From Anastrepha obliqua (Eukaryota; Arthropoda; Insecta; Diptera; Tephritidae): 64,000 nucleotides of DNA. The notes beneath the pieces were generated by a model, which ran no database searches, was not told where the DNA came from, and saw nothing but the letters and a program-made list of their open reading frames with translations. The translations under genes and the position numbers were made by a program. Positions 12,253 to 24,253 of the stretch are shown piece after piece. Within the stretch, counting starts at the first letter, position 1, and the number at the start of each line of letters is the position of its first letter. The stretch spans positions 65,676,501 to 65,740,500 of the forward strand of contig NC_072896.1 of assembly GCF_027943255.1 (NCBI RefSeq). The letters are read 5' to 3'.

Positions 12253-14725
12253 GAATTCCCCGCCATTCGGTATTCTTTAAAATTGGTTTTTCTAGAAGTA
12301 TTTATCATGTCAAGTCTGCCATATCTAGAACTTCTGCTAAATTAAACCTTTAAGGTAGTAGTCTGGTCAAATACTCATTTTTTATAAATATTTTTTAGGA
12401 TTTTTTTTTTTAAGAAATTAAAATGCGTCGTTTTGATCTTATAGTATGTTATTATTGACATAAAATAGTATAGAAAAACAATTTGTTTTTGACATATTTT
12501 TTTGTAGTAGTGTGCCACCAAAGTAAGCGTCCTAAAAAACAAAAATTCCTAAACAATATCTATAAAAAAAGCAATCAACTCAGAAACCGAACAAACAACA
12601 GCAAATGCAGAACCTCAATTCGTGGTATAGATATAAGAATCAATTAAAAGCAAAAAAAAAAAATGGAAATTGACAAGAACCACATGACTGTCGGTAATAT
12701 ACAGCTTAAATGTTTATTTCTGGTAATTTAAAATAAAACATAAAAAAACTCCAATAGTAGTTGGAATTAAAAGGCGCGAGTGGTGGCCAGCAGTGGCTAT
12801 AAGTGAGATATGTAAGTAATTAGTAGAGGGTAGAGGTTTAAATAGGCAGATAGTAAGGAGTAAAGAATAAAACAACAAAACACAATCAAATTAAAGTCAT
12901 TTATTTGCGCGCGCAAATATTTTAATATTAATTACACAGTCGGAAAGGACAACTCGCATCTCAATGCGACAGCTGTGGCCGAAGCTTAGCTACATAAATA
13001 TTATACATACATGCATGCATACATATATACATTTACATGTAAGAATGTGTAGCAACTGCAGCGCCAACTATACATTGACATTCTTTGCCACCGCTTGAGC
13101 TAAAGCATAATTGGGAGTCTGCTCGTAGGGCTGGAATTAAATATGGCTTTAGGTTCAACCACTGCGGTACGCATGTGGACGACTCCTTCAAACGATCGCA
13201 AGGAGCAGGCATAGATGAAGTGGACATTGACGGCTACAAGCTACTATTTGCAGGCGCGAGCTTAGAATCGCATTTATATACATATGCGTGTATACATGCA
13301 CACATACATACGTAAGCATGTTATATGTGCATACACAGATATGCACCGTAGTTATGTCGGTTCATAAAGCCAGATGCTGTGTCCGATAATTAACACCTCG
13401 CTGTGAGACGAAGTATTGCAGCGAAATTGTTGCCATTTGGTGGCCTTCAATGCGAAATTAACAACAAACATACATTCCTGTATGTAGACAGCCATAAGTA
13501 TGCACGCACATACACATGCAAGCATATAAATATAAATGCTAAATGTGGTAAGTTGTTACAGATATTGCTTGTACTAAGAGTTTACACCACTTGCAGGCTT
13601 GCCAAAGCTTTTTTTGCAAATCATTTTTTTTATTTTTCCCTGATTCTTAGTTTTTATTAACTTTTATTTTGTTGATGTCATTTCATGTACTTTTGTCTGC
13701 AACATCCTGAACTGCGTTGTGATATTGATTTACACAGTTTAACGAGATAAATACATGTCATTGTTTGTTTTTGTTGTCTGTGGCATGCGCTGCGTTGGTT
13801 TTTTCTACAGTGATTTGAAATACTATGTAAACGCATATGTTTATTTTTAGAATGCGCAGCGAATGGGTTTAAATGGGTGCGGATTTCTGTAGGTTGAAAT
13901 TCTTGCGATCTGACGATTCTATGGAAATGGTTGTTTGACGCAAATTTTCAGAATACGATTTTGTTTAAGGTGAAAAATGTTTTCAGGTAAACTTAATAGC
14001 GTTCAAAGGCCAGAAAAGAGCTATGCTACAATTAAAGGACTAGACGCTTTCATTTTCAATTCTGAATTTGTATTGGACTTTAATGAACTCTTCGAGCCAA
14101 GCTTCGGTTATAGATCAAAAGGTAAAGAGAGATATTGAATGGCGGATGTTCCTGCGAAGCAAGGTGCGGCCAAGCAGGTGCGTTCTGTGAAATGCAGCAC
14201 TTGATCGGCTTATGGTTTGGATTTGGTGAGGTCAGGTTTTTTGACTGTCTTTCATTAGGGACGCACGATAAGGAACCATCCGCGCGGTATTAAAGTATTA
14301 AAGGCGACTCTATACCGACTTAGTATGGCGTATGGTTGCTCTTAACAAAGATCGAAGATGACCATCTCATGAAAATAGAGCAACTATGAAGTAGTTCCAA
14401 GATCCACTTCAGCATCCTCTTAGAGTAACTCTAGAAGAGTCTTGAAACGGATAGTGGTGTTGGAAACACGCTCAGGTGATTTTAGGGATTCCCTTGACTG
14501 TGTTCGAAGGCTTTACCTATATGGCATATGCTAATTACGAACTTCAACATAGAGAATTTGTGTATAGAAAATGGGGTGAGGAAGGGGTACTAAATATGGT
14601 ATGTTGATAATTTAGATAGCTATGATCGAAATTGGTTCGGGGGCAATTAAAAAGTGTATGCCCAAAAAAGATGACGAAGATATAACAGAACATTGCCGAA
14701 AGTAAGAAAGAAGAATGAGGACGAA
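12253..14725. other. no gene seen
   Basis: Mostly AT-rich. Contains short alternating repeats of CATA/CATG type near 13005-13035 and 13275-13320. A GC-richer patch (13070-13265) is open on both strands and is listed separately. The stretch 14090-14500 is somewhat richer in GC but gives no family I recognise. Confidence 0.4.
13070..13265 (+). other. GC-richer patch, open on both strands
   Basis: On the plus strand a 76-codon frame starts at 13085 (MPPLELKHNWESARRAG...). On the minus strand a 64-codon frame overlaps it. Composition differs from the AT-rich flanks, which can mean an exon, an enhancer or an old repeat. I recognise no domain and see no convincing splice sites. Function unknown. 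Confidence 0.2.
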
Positions 14726-14907
14726 GTTTTTCTAATCGCGATTGCCCCTCGATATGCAATGGAAAACCTACGAGTGTATTTTTGACATAAAAACGCTCTT
14801 TATGAAAAACCACCTGCCATTCGGAGTAGACGTAAAACTGTAGGCCCCCCGATTTCTGGGACAGCATCAAGATGCACAAATAAGAGGAGGCTCAATTATA
14901 TATATAT
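14726..14907 (+). mobile_element. diverged SINE fragment with TA tail
   Basis: Decayed match to the SINE body: GCCCCTCG, GAGTGTATTTTTG, GTAGGCCCC, AGCATCAAGATGCAC and AGGAGGCTC, followed by the tail AATTATATATATAT. The foldback element at 14908 begins exactly at the end of this tail. Confidence 0.65.
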
Positions 14908-15505
14908 TAGGCCGGGTCGATTTGTGGAGAGGCAAAAAAATCGCCCACTGCTCTATGAAAATCATATTCTAGGGATCAAAATAAGAAACTTTGCCGAAGG
15001 AACCATACCTCTAAAACGAATTCTGATGCCCCCCAATTTGGGTCGAACTTTTAGTGTCTTTTGTGGGGAGGCAAAAAAATCGCCCATTGCTCTGTGAAAA
15101 TCATATTCTAGGGATCAAAATAAGAAACTTTGCCGAAGGAACCATACCTATAAAAAGAATTCTGATGTCCTCCAATTTGGGTCGAACTTTTTAGTTTCTT
15201 TTCTCATGTAAAGGCCAAAAATTGTGATATTTTGAAATGATTGTATGGGGAACCCCCCATGGGAGTTCCAGGGTGTGTGCCGCTGGCGGGTGGATCGGCC
15301 GTCCAAAGTTAGTGGGGCTCGGTCATACATTTGGACTCGATTGGAGCACTCTAAATGGGTAAAAGTGGGATTTTTCGTTCAACCCAAATTGGGGGGCATC
15401 AGAATTCGTTTTAGAGGTATGGTTCCTTCGGCAAAGTTTCTTATTTTGATCCCTAGAATACGATTTTTACAGAGCAATGGGCGATTTTTAAATCGACCCG
15501 CCCTA
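14908..15505 (+). mobile_element. foldback element with 8-bp target duplication, copy 1
   Basis: The ends read TAGGCCGGGTCGATTT (left) and its complement with one change (right, ending CCCTA). The element is flanked by ATATATAT at 14900-14907 and 15506-15513, consistent with the 8-bp duplication of hAT elements, though here it falls in TA repeat. Inverted arms run more than 100 bp inward and share AGGGATCAAAATAAGAAACT. The left arm is duplicated in tandem with a 139-bp offset (14922 and 15061). No transposase is encoded. Open frames such as 15245-15538 simply read through the arms. The assignment to hAT is inferred from duplication length and end sequence. Confidence 0.8.
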
Positions 15506-15513
15506 ATATATAT

Positions 15514-16020
15514 TATATATAATAGAAATTCAAGTTAGAAGAAATTTGAAGAGGAGTAATAAAACTGTTCACCCCTCTCTTCTTATTTATACACTAGGAG
15601 TAAATTCATTACTTCATCAAGCGATGTAAGCTATTTTCTAATTATTTCATTCATCTAACACAAATGTCTGCAATTCTCAATACAATATGAAAAAATGAAA
15701 CACGCTGCAGGTTTTCCTACATATACACCAACCGCTTGGCGATTATAAGCTGCTTGTAAGGTACAGCGTAAGAGTCCATTTGTGCCATTATGCCCATTTG
15801 TTTCAATAGCCCGTCGAATGATTGACCTGGGATATTCTCTGCGCTCAGTAAACATACACAGCTGTGTCTAAATATAAAAAGTATAATTGCTGAATATATA
15901 CGTATATAAATACCTTGAAGAATAGTTTCCCTTTCTTACTCCCGAAAGCTTTCATTTCTTCTTTCTAGAATACAATTCACTCTCTCTAAGTAACACATTA
16001 TCCATAGCTCTTTTGTGTTC
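15514..16020. other. no gene seen
   Basis: AT-rich, no recognisable feature. Confidence 0.45.
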
Positions 16021-16021
16021 T

Positions 16022-16349
16022 GTATATATATATATTTATAATTGCGCGTGCATTCGTTTTGGGTGTTTGGCCGAGCTCCTCCTCCTATTTGTGGCGTGCG
16101 TCTAGATGTTATTTCACAAATGGAGGGACCTACAGTTTTAAGCCGACTCCGAACGCCAGATATTTTTTTATGAGGAGCTTTTTCATAGCAGAAATACACT
16201 CGGAGGTTTGCCATTGTCTGCCGAGGGGCGACCGCTATTAGAAAAAAACTATTTTCTTAATTTTTGTGTTTTACCGAGATTCGAACCTGCGTTCTCTCTC
16301 TGAGTTCCGAATGGTAGTCACGCACCATGCCATTGGTATACGGCGGCCG
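16022..16349 (-). mobile_element. full-length tRNA-derived SINE
   Basis: On the minus strand the copy starts with a tRNA-like head at 16349: GGCCGCCGTAT, an A-box-like region, then a B box (GGTTCGAATCTC, complement of 16276-16287), the signals for RNA polymerase III. The body follows with GCGACCGC complement, GGCAAACCTCCGAGTGTATT and CTCCTCCTCC-complement phrases. It ends in a TA-rich tail at 16022-16040. The head resembles a serine/leucine-type tRNA. Just beyond the head the phrase GGCGGCCGTAT is repeated (16343 and 16362). Frames 15936-16241 are SINE sequence, not genes. Confidence 0.85.
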
Positions 16350-16359
16350 TATGCTGATA

Positions 16360-19300
16360 CTGGCGGCCGTATTCTGTATACTGTACACTTTTATGAGATA
16401 CATTTGTTTTTGTTGAAAATTATTTACCTCCAACCAAAAATATTCTACCGGGTTTTCTTCCCTTTATTAGAACTCATACTTCGATTTAAAATAAAAATAG
16501 ACCGATGATGAATTTTCTGTGTCACTTACACCGAGATCTAAGCTTCTCTAATCTCTCTCTTTTGGGAAATGTTGTGTAGAAGCACATGGAAGGGAAACGG
16601 TTTAAAAATCGAGCTGAGCAAGTTTTATTGGTTGTCAAAAAAGTCTTAACTATGACGATAATTAGAATGCACGTATTTTTTTGGTCACAGATAAATTCAG
16701 TGCTTGATTCTTGTACTTTAATGTTTATTGATGTTTGACGTCAATAATAACATAATTACACACACACATGACCGTAGGAGTGGAAATACAAGTTATTGGC
16801 AAATTGCACTTGCAGAACAACAACAATAAGCGAGTCGCGAACAACCAATCGAAAACAAAAAACTTGGCCACTAAAATAATAATAAATAAATCGCAAGCGT
16901 AAAGAGTTAAGCAGTCAAACTGTGAAGTTGAACAGTCAATTGCCAAGTGGCTGAAGGGGGAGCAAGCGCTTCTTCACTAGCGAACTGTTCGAAGCGAGCT
17001 GGCGACCACCTTGATTGTTTCATTGTTTGTTGTACAGTGAGTAAGTAGCAAGGCATGCACAGGCGGGCGAGTGAGCCTCTGAAGTTGGCGCACAGGAACT
17101 GACGACAGACGCGTCACCATGAACCCGAGCATGGCCAATTTATTTTGCTGCTGGTGCTGCTGATACCCAATATTTTCTTGCTTGACTTTTGTGCCTACAA
17201 GAAGGCACATTGTTATTGCTGCACTGTAGTGGCATTCTGTGTGCGGCGAACACATGTATGATGGCCGACATTACACGCCCATAAACACATTGAGAATTTA
17301 TTGAATTGGCGGCTTATGCGGCGGATTCTTGCAACGTGCGCACTTGGTCAACGTGCTGGCGGTCACCTGGTCAGCTGGTGAGTGGTAAGCTGGCTGCAAG
17401 CGCGTTGGTGTGATAGTGGGCAGTCAAAGGCGGCGCACCTATGCATACTCGTACATACAAAGAGCATATCTCCTTGTAGTGGTTTTTCTATATTTTTGTT
17501 GTCATTGTTTTTTATTTTAATTTAATTTTATTTTTTGCTTGACTTACTTTTATTTATTGCCTGTTTATTGCTTTGTTTTTGTTTGCTTTCAACTTTATTG
17601 TAAAGCAATTAGTTGTATTGCTCTTTGTTGTAGCTTTAGTTGTTGCATGTTGTGGCATTGAAAGCATGGCAAATCAAAGAGATTTGGCTCTGGTTTTCAA
17701 GTGCTACTTTTCTAGTTTTGCTCATTTCTTTATAAATATTTTATCTGTTTATTTGTTTTTGGCGTCTTAAGGTGAATTCCATTTGAGTTAAGTTGTAGGT
17801 GGCTTTGTAAAACACAATAAGTGGTACGTGTTGCTGTTTTGCTTGTGTTGCTTTGCATGATTTCCGTGTTTTATATTCAAAAGCTAAAGATTTAAGATAA
17901 ACATTGAAAGAAGTACATAAAAAGTAAAAGCGTATAGATGCAAATTTGTAATGCACGGAAACGGAAATTTAAAAATTGTAAAAAAAAGAAAAAAAAATAT
18001 TATCATTGTCAGTTAGGCGATAGATGCTTGTGTACGTGATGTAGTTACATTTAATTTTTTACTAAAAAGCTAAAATTTGGCAGTAGAAACTTAAACCCTT
18101 TGTCCATAGCCGGTGGATTGGATAAAACTGAAGATCCCTCCAATAGCAGTCAGATGTCCGTAAAAAATGGAGGAGAAGGTTAATATAAGACTTGGTATAG
18201 GATGAATGCCCCAATTTCACAATTAAATACATATACACCTATGCATATACGGATAACCGGAAAGCCTGTAGTCACGGAGGTCCACCTATGCATATACGTC
18301 TTCGTGATTGACAGTTATCAACTCATAACTCAAATTAAGTCATTATCTATAACACAGCCTATGGATTTGCCTTCACAATCAATGAAAGTTTGTATAAAGT
18401 TTAAGTTTCTTGATTTCACGAGAAGGTATCTTTAACTCTAAACGACCTCTTTTTTGTGAGTGGAAATTAATCAAAAAAAGTGACAAAAATCAACGAATTT
18501 TTAAAGTAACTTTTTAGATGAGTTGTTTATTTAAAGTAGTTAATTAAAATTGTTTGGTATTATACCCACACATCAAACTAGTTTTTTATTATTATACATG
18601 AATCAATATGCGTAATGGAGCAGAAAATCTTGCACGCAAAAAAAAAAATTTATATATAAATAACGATATTTTTTAATTTTAATTTATCGGCTTTTAGCGT
18701 TATCTAGATTAATAAAATGTTTCTCATTTCACAACCAGCTTGCTTTCTTTTCAATAAATAGATTTTACAATTTTAATATACTTGAAATTCTTTGCGCTCT
18801 ATTTAAGTTCCGGGTGAATGATTGCTGTCTGGATTTATCAATCTGTCGCCATGTCGCTAATAATTTGCCGCGCACTTAGTGTAGTGTTTCCACAAAGCGC
18901 TGGCAGTGCGCGTGCTGCTAATTTCAAATCTTTTGACGTCGCTTGACCCTTTATTGTGTGAATGTCGACTTTTCTTGTTTGAAATTTAATATTGTGGTTC
19001 TCCTATGCAAACATTACAAGTGTACACATACATATGTATAGTAGTGTTCAGCGTAGGTGGTTTGGTTGAATCAGCGCATATTTTATAAGCCAACTATTGC
19101 CGCCATTTACTGAAAATATTTTACACATTTTTATAACGTGCGGTAAATTAAATATTTTAATCCAGCTTTAAGTAACTCAAAGATTATTTTGTTTTCGAAC
19201 TAAACTGTGGTAGTGTGCACTTTGGATCGACTAAAGATGCAAAACCCACGCTTGCTTTGATCTTTGTGAATGGCGTGAATATCAGAGCAACATCTGCGAT

Positions 19301-19915
19301 GTTTGCTTTCAGTTTGAGGTGATGTGGTTTGCCTTGAAAATTTATTTTGCTAATCTTTTCGAAAAATTGAGTAAGTCGAATATTACTTGGGAAATCAAAT
19401 ATTGCGCTAAAATATGGCTTGAAAATTAAATTTTATTTATAAGCCTTAAACATTGTTTAGATTGGTAGATAAAAGTTTCTTTATAGATTTCCAATAATAT
19501 TGAAATATTGTTATTTTTTCATAACTTGAAAAATTTTGCTTGAATTTGTTATACTCTTAGTTACCTCAATTGTTATAATTACGTATTAATAATTTATGGA
19601 ATTTTATAGTAACCTTTTCAAATTCTTTTTCTAATTTATTTCCGTAGCTTTCTTAACCTGTAATCCTCCCTTGATCCTTTTTTATTTCATTCGCACACTC
19701 TTTTTTCTATTTATGCTTGTTTTTACAGAACTTTGGTCTCCTATTCGTTTATTTCATCTATTTTTGACCCTATCGTTAGGTTTCCTTTGTTTGCTCCCTT
19801 ATTTTTTTTTTAATTTTTCTTCTTATGCTTTCATCAAAAGTAATGATTAGTTGCAGTAAATTTATCCCGTAAGCCACCTTCGCAGTTTCTTCTATATTTT
19901 GTAAGTTCTTCCTTC
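16360..19915. other. no gene seen
   Basis: Long AT-rich stretch. GC-richer islands occur at about 16975-17110, 17290-17440 and 18815-18965. None shows a recognisable protein, RNA or repeat. The region could hold cis-regulatory DNA, which cannot be judged by eye. Confidence 0.4.
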
Positions 19916-19916
19916 C

Positions 19917-20032
19917 CCAAACCTCTTTCCCTTTCCTCTTCCTTTTCCTTTTCCTTCTGCTTTTCCTTTTCCTTCTGTTTTTCCTTTTCTTTTTCCTTTT
20001 TCTTTTCCTTTTCATTTTCCCTTTCTTCTAAA
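19917..20032. repeat. polypyrimidine tract, CCTTTT repeats
   Basis: More than 100 bp made almost only of C and T on the plus strand in degenerate CTTTTC/CCTTTT units. On the minus strand it reads as a Lys/Arg/Glu-rich frame (19776-20058), an artefact of the purine run. Confidence 0.8.
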
Positions 20033-22079
20033 TGATAACCCTCGTGCTTCCATTTCATATTGATATTTTGAAAACTAATTTTTTATTAATTAATTTACGT
20101 ATTAAAAATAATTACATATATTTTTTTGCTTGATACGCTAAACAAATATTTTTTTCTACCACTTCAATGAATTCAATTTATGTACATATATCTAAGCTTG
20201 TTCCTCTATGCTAGTTTTCGCCTGCATCTTCAATAGTTTATAAAAAGTTTGTAGCTTGAGTCTTTTGTTCTCACAAGTGCTTCACGTTTCCAATTAAATT
20301 TACATCAAAGCAAATCAAGTGACCAGCAACATAACATCATCATCAGTAACATGCAGCATAACAACAACAATAACCCATACATGACAGTAAAAAGTAAAAA
20401 CAAAAAGGGAAAACATAAAACAAAGCACAAAAAAAGCAGAAAATTGCACAAAAATAGAAGTCATTGGTCGCCAGCTTCAGTAGCAACCACATTACAACTT
20501 GATTAAAAAAGTCTGGTGCATAATTAACACCATGGCGGTGTACAGAAGCTGTACAGGAACAGCAGTCAGGCAACAGAAGCGCCACCAACGCCTTCAGGTG
20601 TAGCAACAAAGAGCAACAGCAAAATGACGAACCACAGGCGCAATCAACTGTGTGCTGACCAGAGCAGCTGGCTGAATTCATTGGAATTATCAACAGCAAT
20701 CAAAGGACAACAATTACTTGGCAAGAGTGATGGCCAGCAGAGAAAAAAACCAAGTAGCGACAAAAACATTAAATAAAACACATACATATTAAGAGCGAAA
20801 GAAAACTAAATAAGCGTGTGCAGAGTATCAATACAGCACTTGGAATTAAATAAATAAGAAATTAACGCCATAAGTAGAATTCGTACATAGGTGGCGATAG
20901 TAATATAACAATGAATATAAATTTGCTTATGATTTTAAGATCTGCAACAACACTAAACCCACACCATTTCGGGGACAGCAGCTGACTCGTGGATTAGACA
21001 GCATTGGATTTTGCCGTTTTGATATCCACTTGATTTGGTCTATGAGATACGTGCTCTCAGATCAGGATCTAGTTTCCAAAAAAAAAAAGTGAAACAAAAT
21101 TTCACTGACAGGCTTGTCTGAAGATATTCAAAAATTCTCGCTGAGATCGGAAAAATGTGCAATCATCTAGCAGTGGCCCTTATTTTGAATGAAATATTGT
21201 GATTGTGTGGCTTTATTAAAAAGAGGCACGCAGATGTAGTAATACGTATGACAGTCAAGATATTGTCTATTTATGCAACTAGCTCAAATTTCTCACATGA
21301 AATCTTGAGCACACTGCTTCTATAAGAGTTCTTTCTCAACTGCCTTCATTCCATTTTTCACAGTGCACTGAGAAAGTTATCATTGCATCGTGATTACACT
21401 ATTTGCATGCATACATCGTAAGAACAAACCACTGAGATTATAACATGGGCCAAACTGCTTACCAACCTACCCATCTAGCCATCAATGTATGTGCTCCTCC
21501 TATCAAATGTACACGCGTGTAATTTAATAATTGCGGTTCGCTGTGCAGTCGGGAGAGGAGCCAATTGACTCCTTGCACATTGATTCCTTCATTCATTTAT
21601 TCCACCCAGCAACAGAAGAAGCGTAAGTATGATCACTCAGAAGCACAAAAACAAATTTACATGTGGATTTTTTTCTTCTGGACTTACTTTCGGTCAGACA
21701 ATCAGCTTCGTCTAGCCACGGCGAGTAATGTAAAGTAGTTTCTAGCCAAGCAAATTGGCGATATAGAACAGCCGGCGCGTGCATAAACTTTTTGTAAGTG
21801 CCTGCAAAGGCCCTTTGGAACAAATGAGGAGCACTGGGCTAAATAATGTCCGCTTGCGTTACAAACCGTATTCGATGCAGCATGTAAACATATGTAAATA
21901 TTTTCTTATGCACGCATAGTTAATATTTACCTCATGCATGTGGACTAATTGAAATTCTAAATAATCATTTACGAAAATTAATATAAACAAAATGAATTTA
22001 ATGACAATATTACCATAAAGGAGCCCTAATGAGCAGAATTTAGCAGTATGAATTTTAAAAATTAAGAAATTTTATTATA
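20033..22079. other. no gene seen
   Basis: AT-rich sequence with CAGCAA/CAACAA-rich patches (20340-20720). The minus-strand 118-codon frame there is Cys/Phe/Leu-rich and looks like the reverse of low-complexity CAA/CAG DNA. A GC-richer patch at 21700-21790 is unassigned. Confidence 0.4.
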
Positions 22080-22302
22080 AAGGGTTTTTCAATAAGGGCG
22101 GGTAGATGTTGAAATGGAATAAAATGGCGTTTGCTGTGTGGCACGTAGCGCCGTCCTGCTGGTACCACATGTCGTCTAGGTCCATATGGTTCAATATGGG
22201 CCATAAGAAATTGGAAGGGCCACCACGTCTACAGAAAAATGGGCGTAATGCGCGCAACGTTTGCGTTAATGAACACTCATTTTGATAATAAAGTTTTATC
22301 AT
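22080..22302 (-). pseudogene. rosa-type (DD41D) mariner-like element, deletion derivative
   Basis: On the minus strand the frame first gives YYQNECSLTQTLRALRPFF, the N-terminal helix-turn-helix start of this transposase group. It then jumps to FLWPILNHMDLDDMWYQQDG, the segment holding the second catalytic acid. The middle third with the first acid is gone, and shortly after ATCHTANA the frame runs into the element end. The end itself is AAGGGTTTTTCAAT at 22080, preceded by TA (22078-22079). The opposite inverted end is not found. This is a dead internally deleted copy. Confidence 0.75.
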
Positions 22303-23432
22303 ATGTTTATTTTTCAGTTTGCCAAAGCTCGATCGCGCGAATACTAAATTTGATGCAATGCATTTTTTTGATATTTTGTTATTTAATTTTTAACTCTAAC
22401 TTATTCATTTTGTATTACTTTGAGCGGCAACTGCAATTTTTCCTATAGAAGCAAGTAGGCATAAATTGATTTAAAATTGTGCCAATAATAAACATATCCC
22501 TGCAAAAAAGAGAATAACAACAAAGCAAACAGCAAAATCGCAAACAAAAAACAAGAAGCAAACTAAAAAGCGGCGACAAACGACTATTGTTGCATGCAAC
22601 AAACGCTTGGAATGCCAGCACGGCAGTGTCCACTAGCCGCCAAACGTATGAAATACATGCAAAAAGAAAATATGTAAAAGCAATAATAGTCATAGAAATT
22701 TAATAAAATTGTGGAAAAGAAAAATGAAAATATAATTAAGAAGAGATGAGTAATATCAAATTGAAAGCAGTGAAAACCAACAATTGCCTGTGTTTGATAA
22801 TCGTTGCTCAAATAATGATTGGCGGCAAACATCGCTGAGGTGATGCAAAACCATGCACCAAAGAACTACTGAGTTGCTAAGATAATGCTAGCTGATGCTG
22901 TGGCCCATACACAATCATACTCCATTACAAATGTACTCGTATACGTGTTTATATACATATAAATGCGTACAACACAATCTAATCTTGAATTGTTGCGCTT
23001 CTTTTCGTTGATTGTGGTGACGAGTTTTTGCGGCTTAGCGCATGTTGTTTTGTATTTTCTACTCACCTCAGCCCCAGATTCCTATTAAGCCATTGCTGCT
23101 GCCTCTTTCTTTTATTTCTCTTTGAGGCACATGCATGTGTACAAATGCAAATCGTTGAAAGAATTATGTAAGTTTTTCGCGAGGTGAGTGCTAATATAAC
23201 CTCAGAAAAATATTATGTGGCTCGCCCGCATATTATAATATTCTTAGTATGAACTGTTCTTTCGTACTACGAGCATATATGCTGGTTTTAGCCCCGATAT
23301 GATTTTCTTTTGTTTTATTGTAACTATTGACATTTGCAACGGAAAATTTCTGATTTTTGAAAAAAATCATTGGCTGCTAAAAGGGCAATGGAAATTATAG
23401 AGATAGTGGTAATAGTAATTATAATCATAATG
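22303..23432. other. no gene seen
   Basis: AT-rich; no supported feature. Minus-strand frames at 22415-22832 are Phe/Cys/Leu-rich readings of AAAC/AAAG-rich DNA. Confidence 0.45.
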
Positions 23433-24187
23433 TTAAGGGGGGAGCCTGGTTTATAAGGACACAAAAATCAATTTTTTTTTTTCGTTTTAAGCGATTCCTA
23501 ATATATTTCAGAATACTCACACAAAGTTACAGAGCCTAATTCTCAATATTTCCGTAGATACAAAGCCAACGGTAGGCGAGCGTTAGGTAGTTACGCTGCG
23601 ACCGGACAGCTATAGTACAAACTTTATCTTCTTTTCTCGACTTTTCATTTTTATGATTTCTTTGAATTGGCGTACATGAATGAAAAATAAACTAATGAAC
23701 CTTTTGAAATGAATCATAGCTTGTTCCCTTCAGTATTAAATTCTCTTCTATTTGAACTAACAAAATAGATAAAAAAAAATTTTCGAGATTTTTATACCAA
23801 GTTGAAGTGAATTTTTTTTATAGAAAGGCTTTTTTTTCTTTAAAACCTCCAAAAAGTTGAAATTTTGGAATTTCTCTCAGTTTGCTTAGTTCATCTAGAA
23901 TAAAAAATCATGATAATTAGAAATCCATTTGAATTTTTTGCTTTAGATAATAATTACGAGCTGTATCTTATACGCCAGTTGGAAACTCCATCGTTGCAGC
24001 GCTCTACTGATTTCTATGTTAAACATTTTTTTCAACTTATTTTAACCAGTACACAAATTTTTTATACTTTTTAAATGTTCATTAAAAGATAGAAAAAACT
24101 TTGCAGTACTAAATAATTTATTCCTTAAAAAAAAATTCGCAAAGAGATGCAATTTTTAGACCTCATAAACCAGGCTCCCCCCCTTAA
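23433..24187 (+). mobile_element. TTAA-bounded element, copy 2 (complete)
   Basis: A 755-bp element. It starts TTAAGGGGGGAGCCTGGTTT and ends with the complement, TTTATGAGGTC joining on the inner side, giving inverted ends of about 28 bp. TTAA at both edges (23433-23436, 24184-24187) could be the target duplication of a piggyBac-type mover. The interior is AT-rich apart from GGTAGGCGAGCGTTAGGTAG and a following GTGACCGGA-like phrase. No transposase frame is present, so it is non-autonomous. Confidence 0.88.
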
Positions 24188-24253
24188 TGGTAATAATAAT
24201 AGTAATGGTACTGAGTACGGTAATGGTAATGGCAATGGTAATGGTATTTATTA
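24188..24253. repeat. degenerate TAATGG repeat
   Basis: Irregular GGTAAT/TAATGG units immediately after the TTAA element. Similar GTAATAGTAATTATAATC sequence lies just before the element (23409-23430), so it probably landed inside this simple repeat. Confidence 0.7.

Noticed and set aside
15245..15538. 97-codon plus-strand frame
   Set aside because: It is the same foldback arm sequence as in copy 2.
16276..16287. Possible tRNA gene from its B box
   Set aside because: The B box belongs to the SINE head. No cloverleaf with acceptor and anticodon stems can be formed with confidence, and the same head recurs in other copies.
19776..20058. Lys/Arg/Glu-rich minus-strand frames
   Set aside because: They are produced by the CCTTTT polypyrimidine tract and not by a real basic protein.
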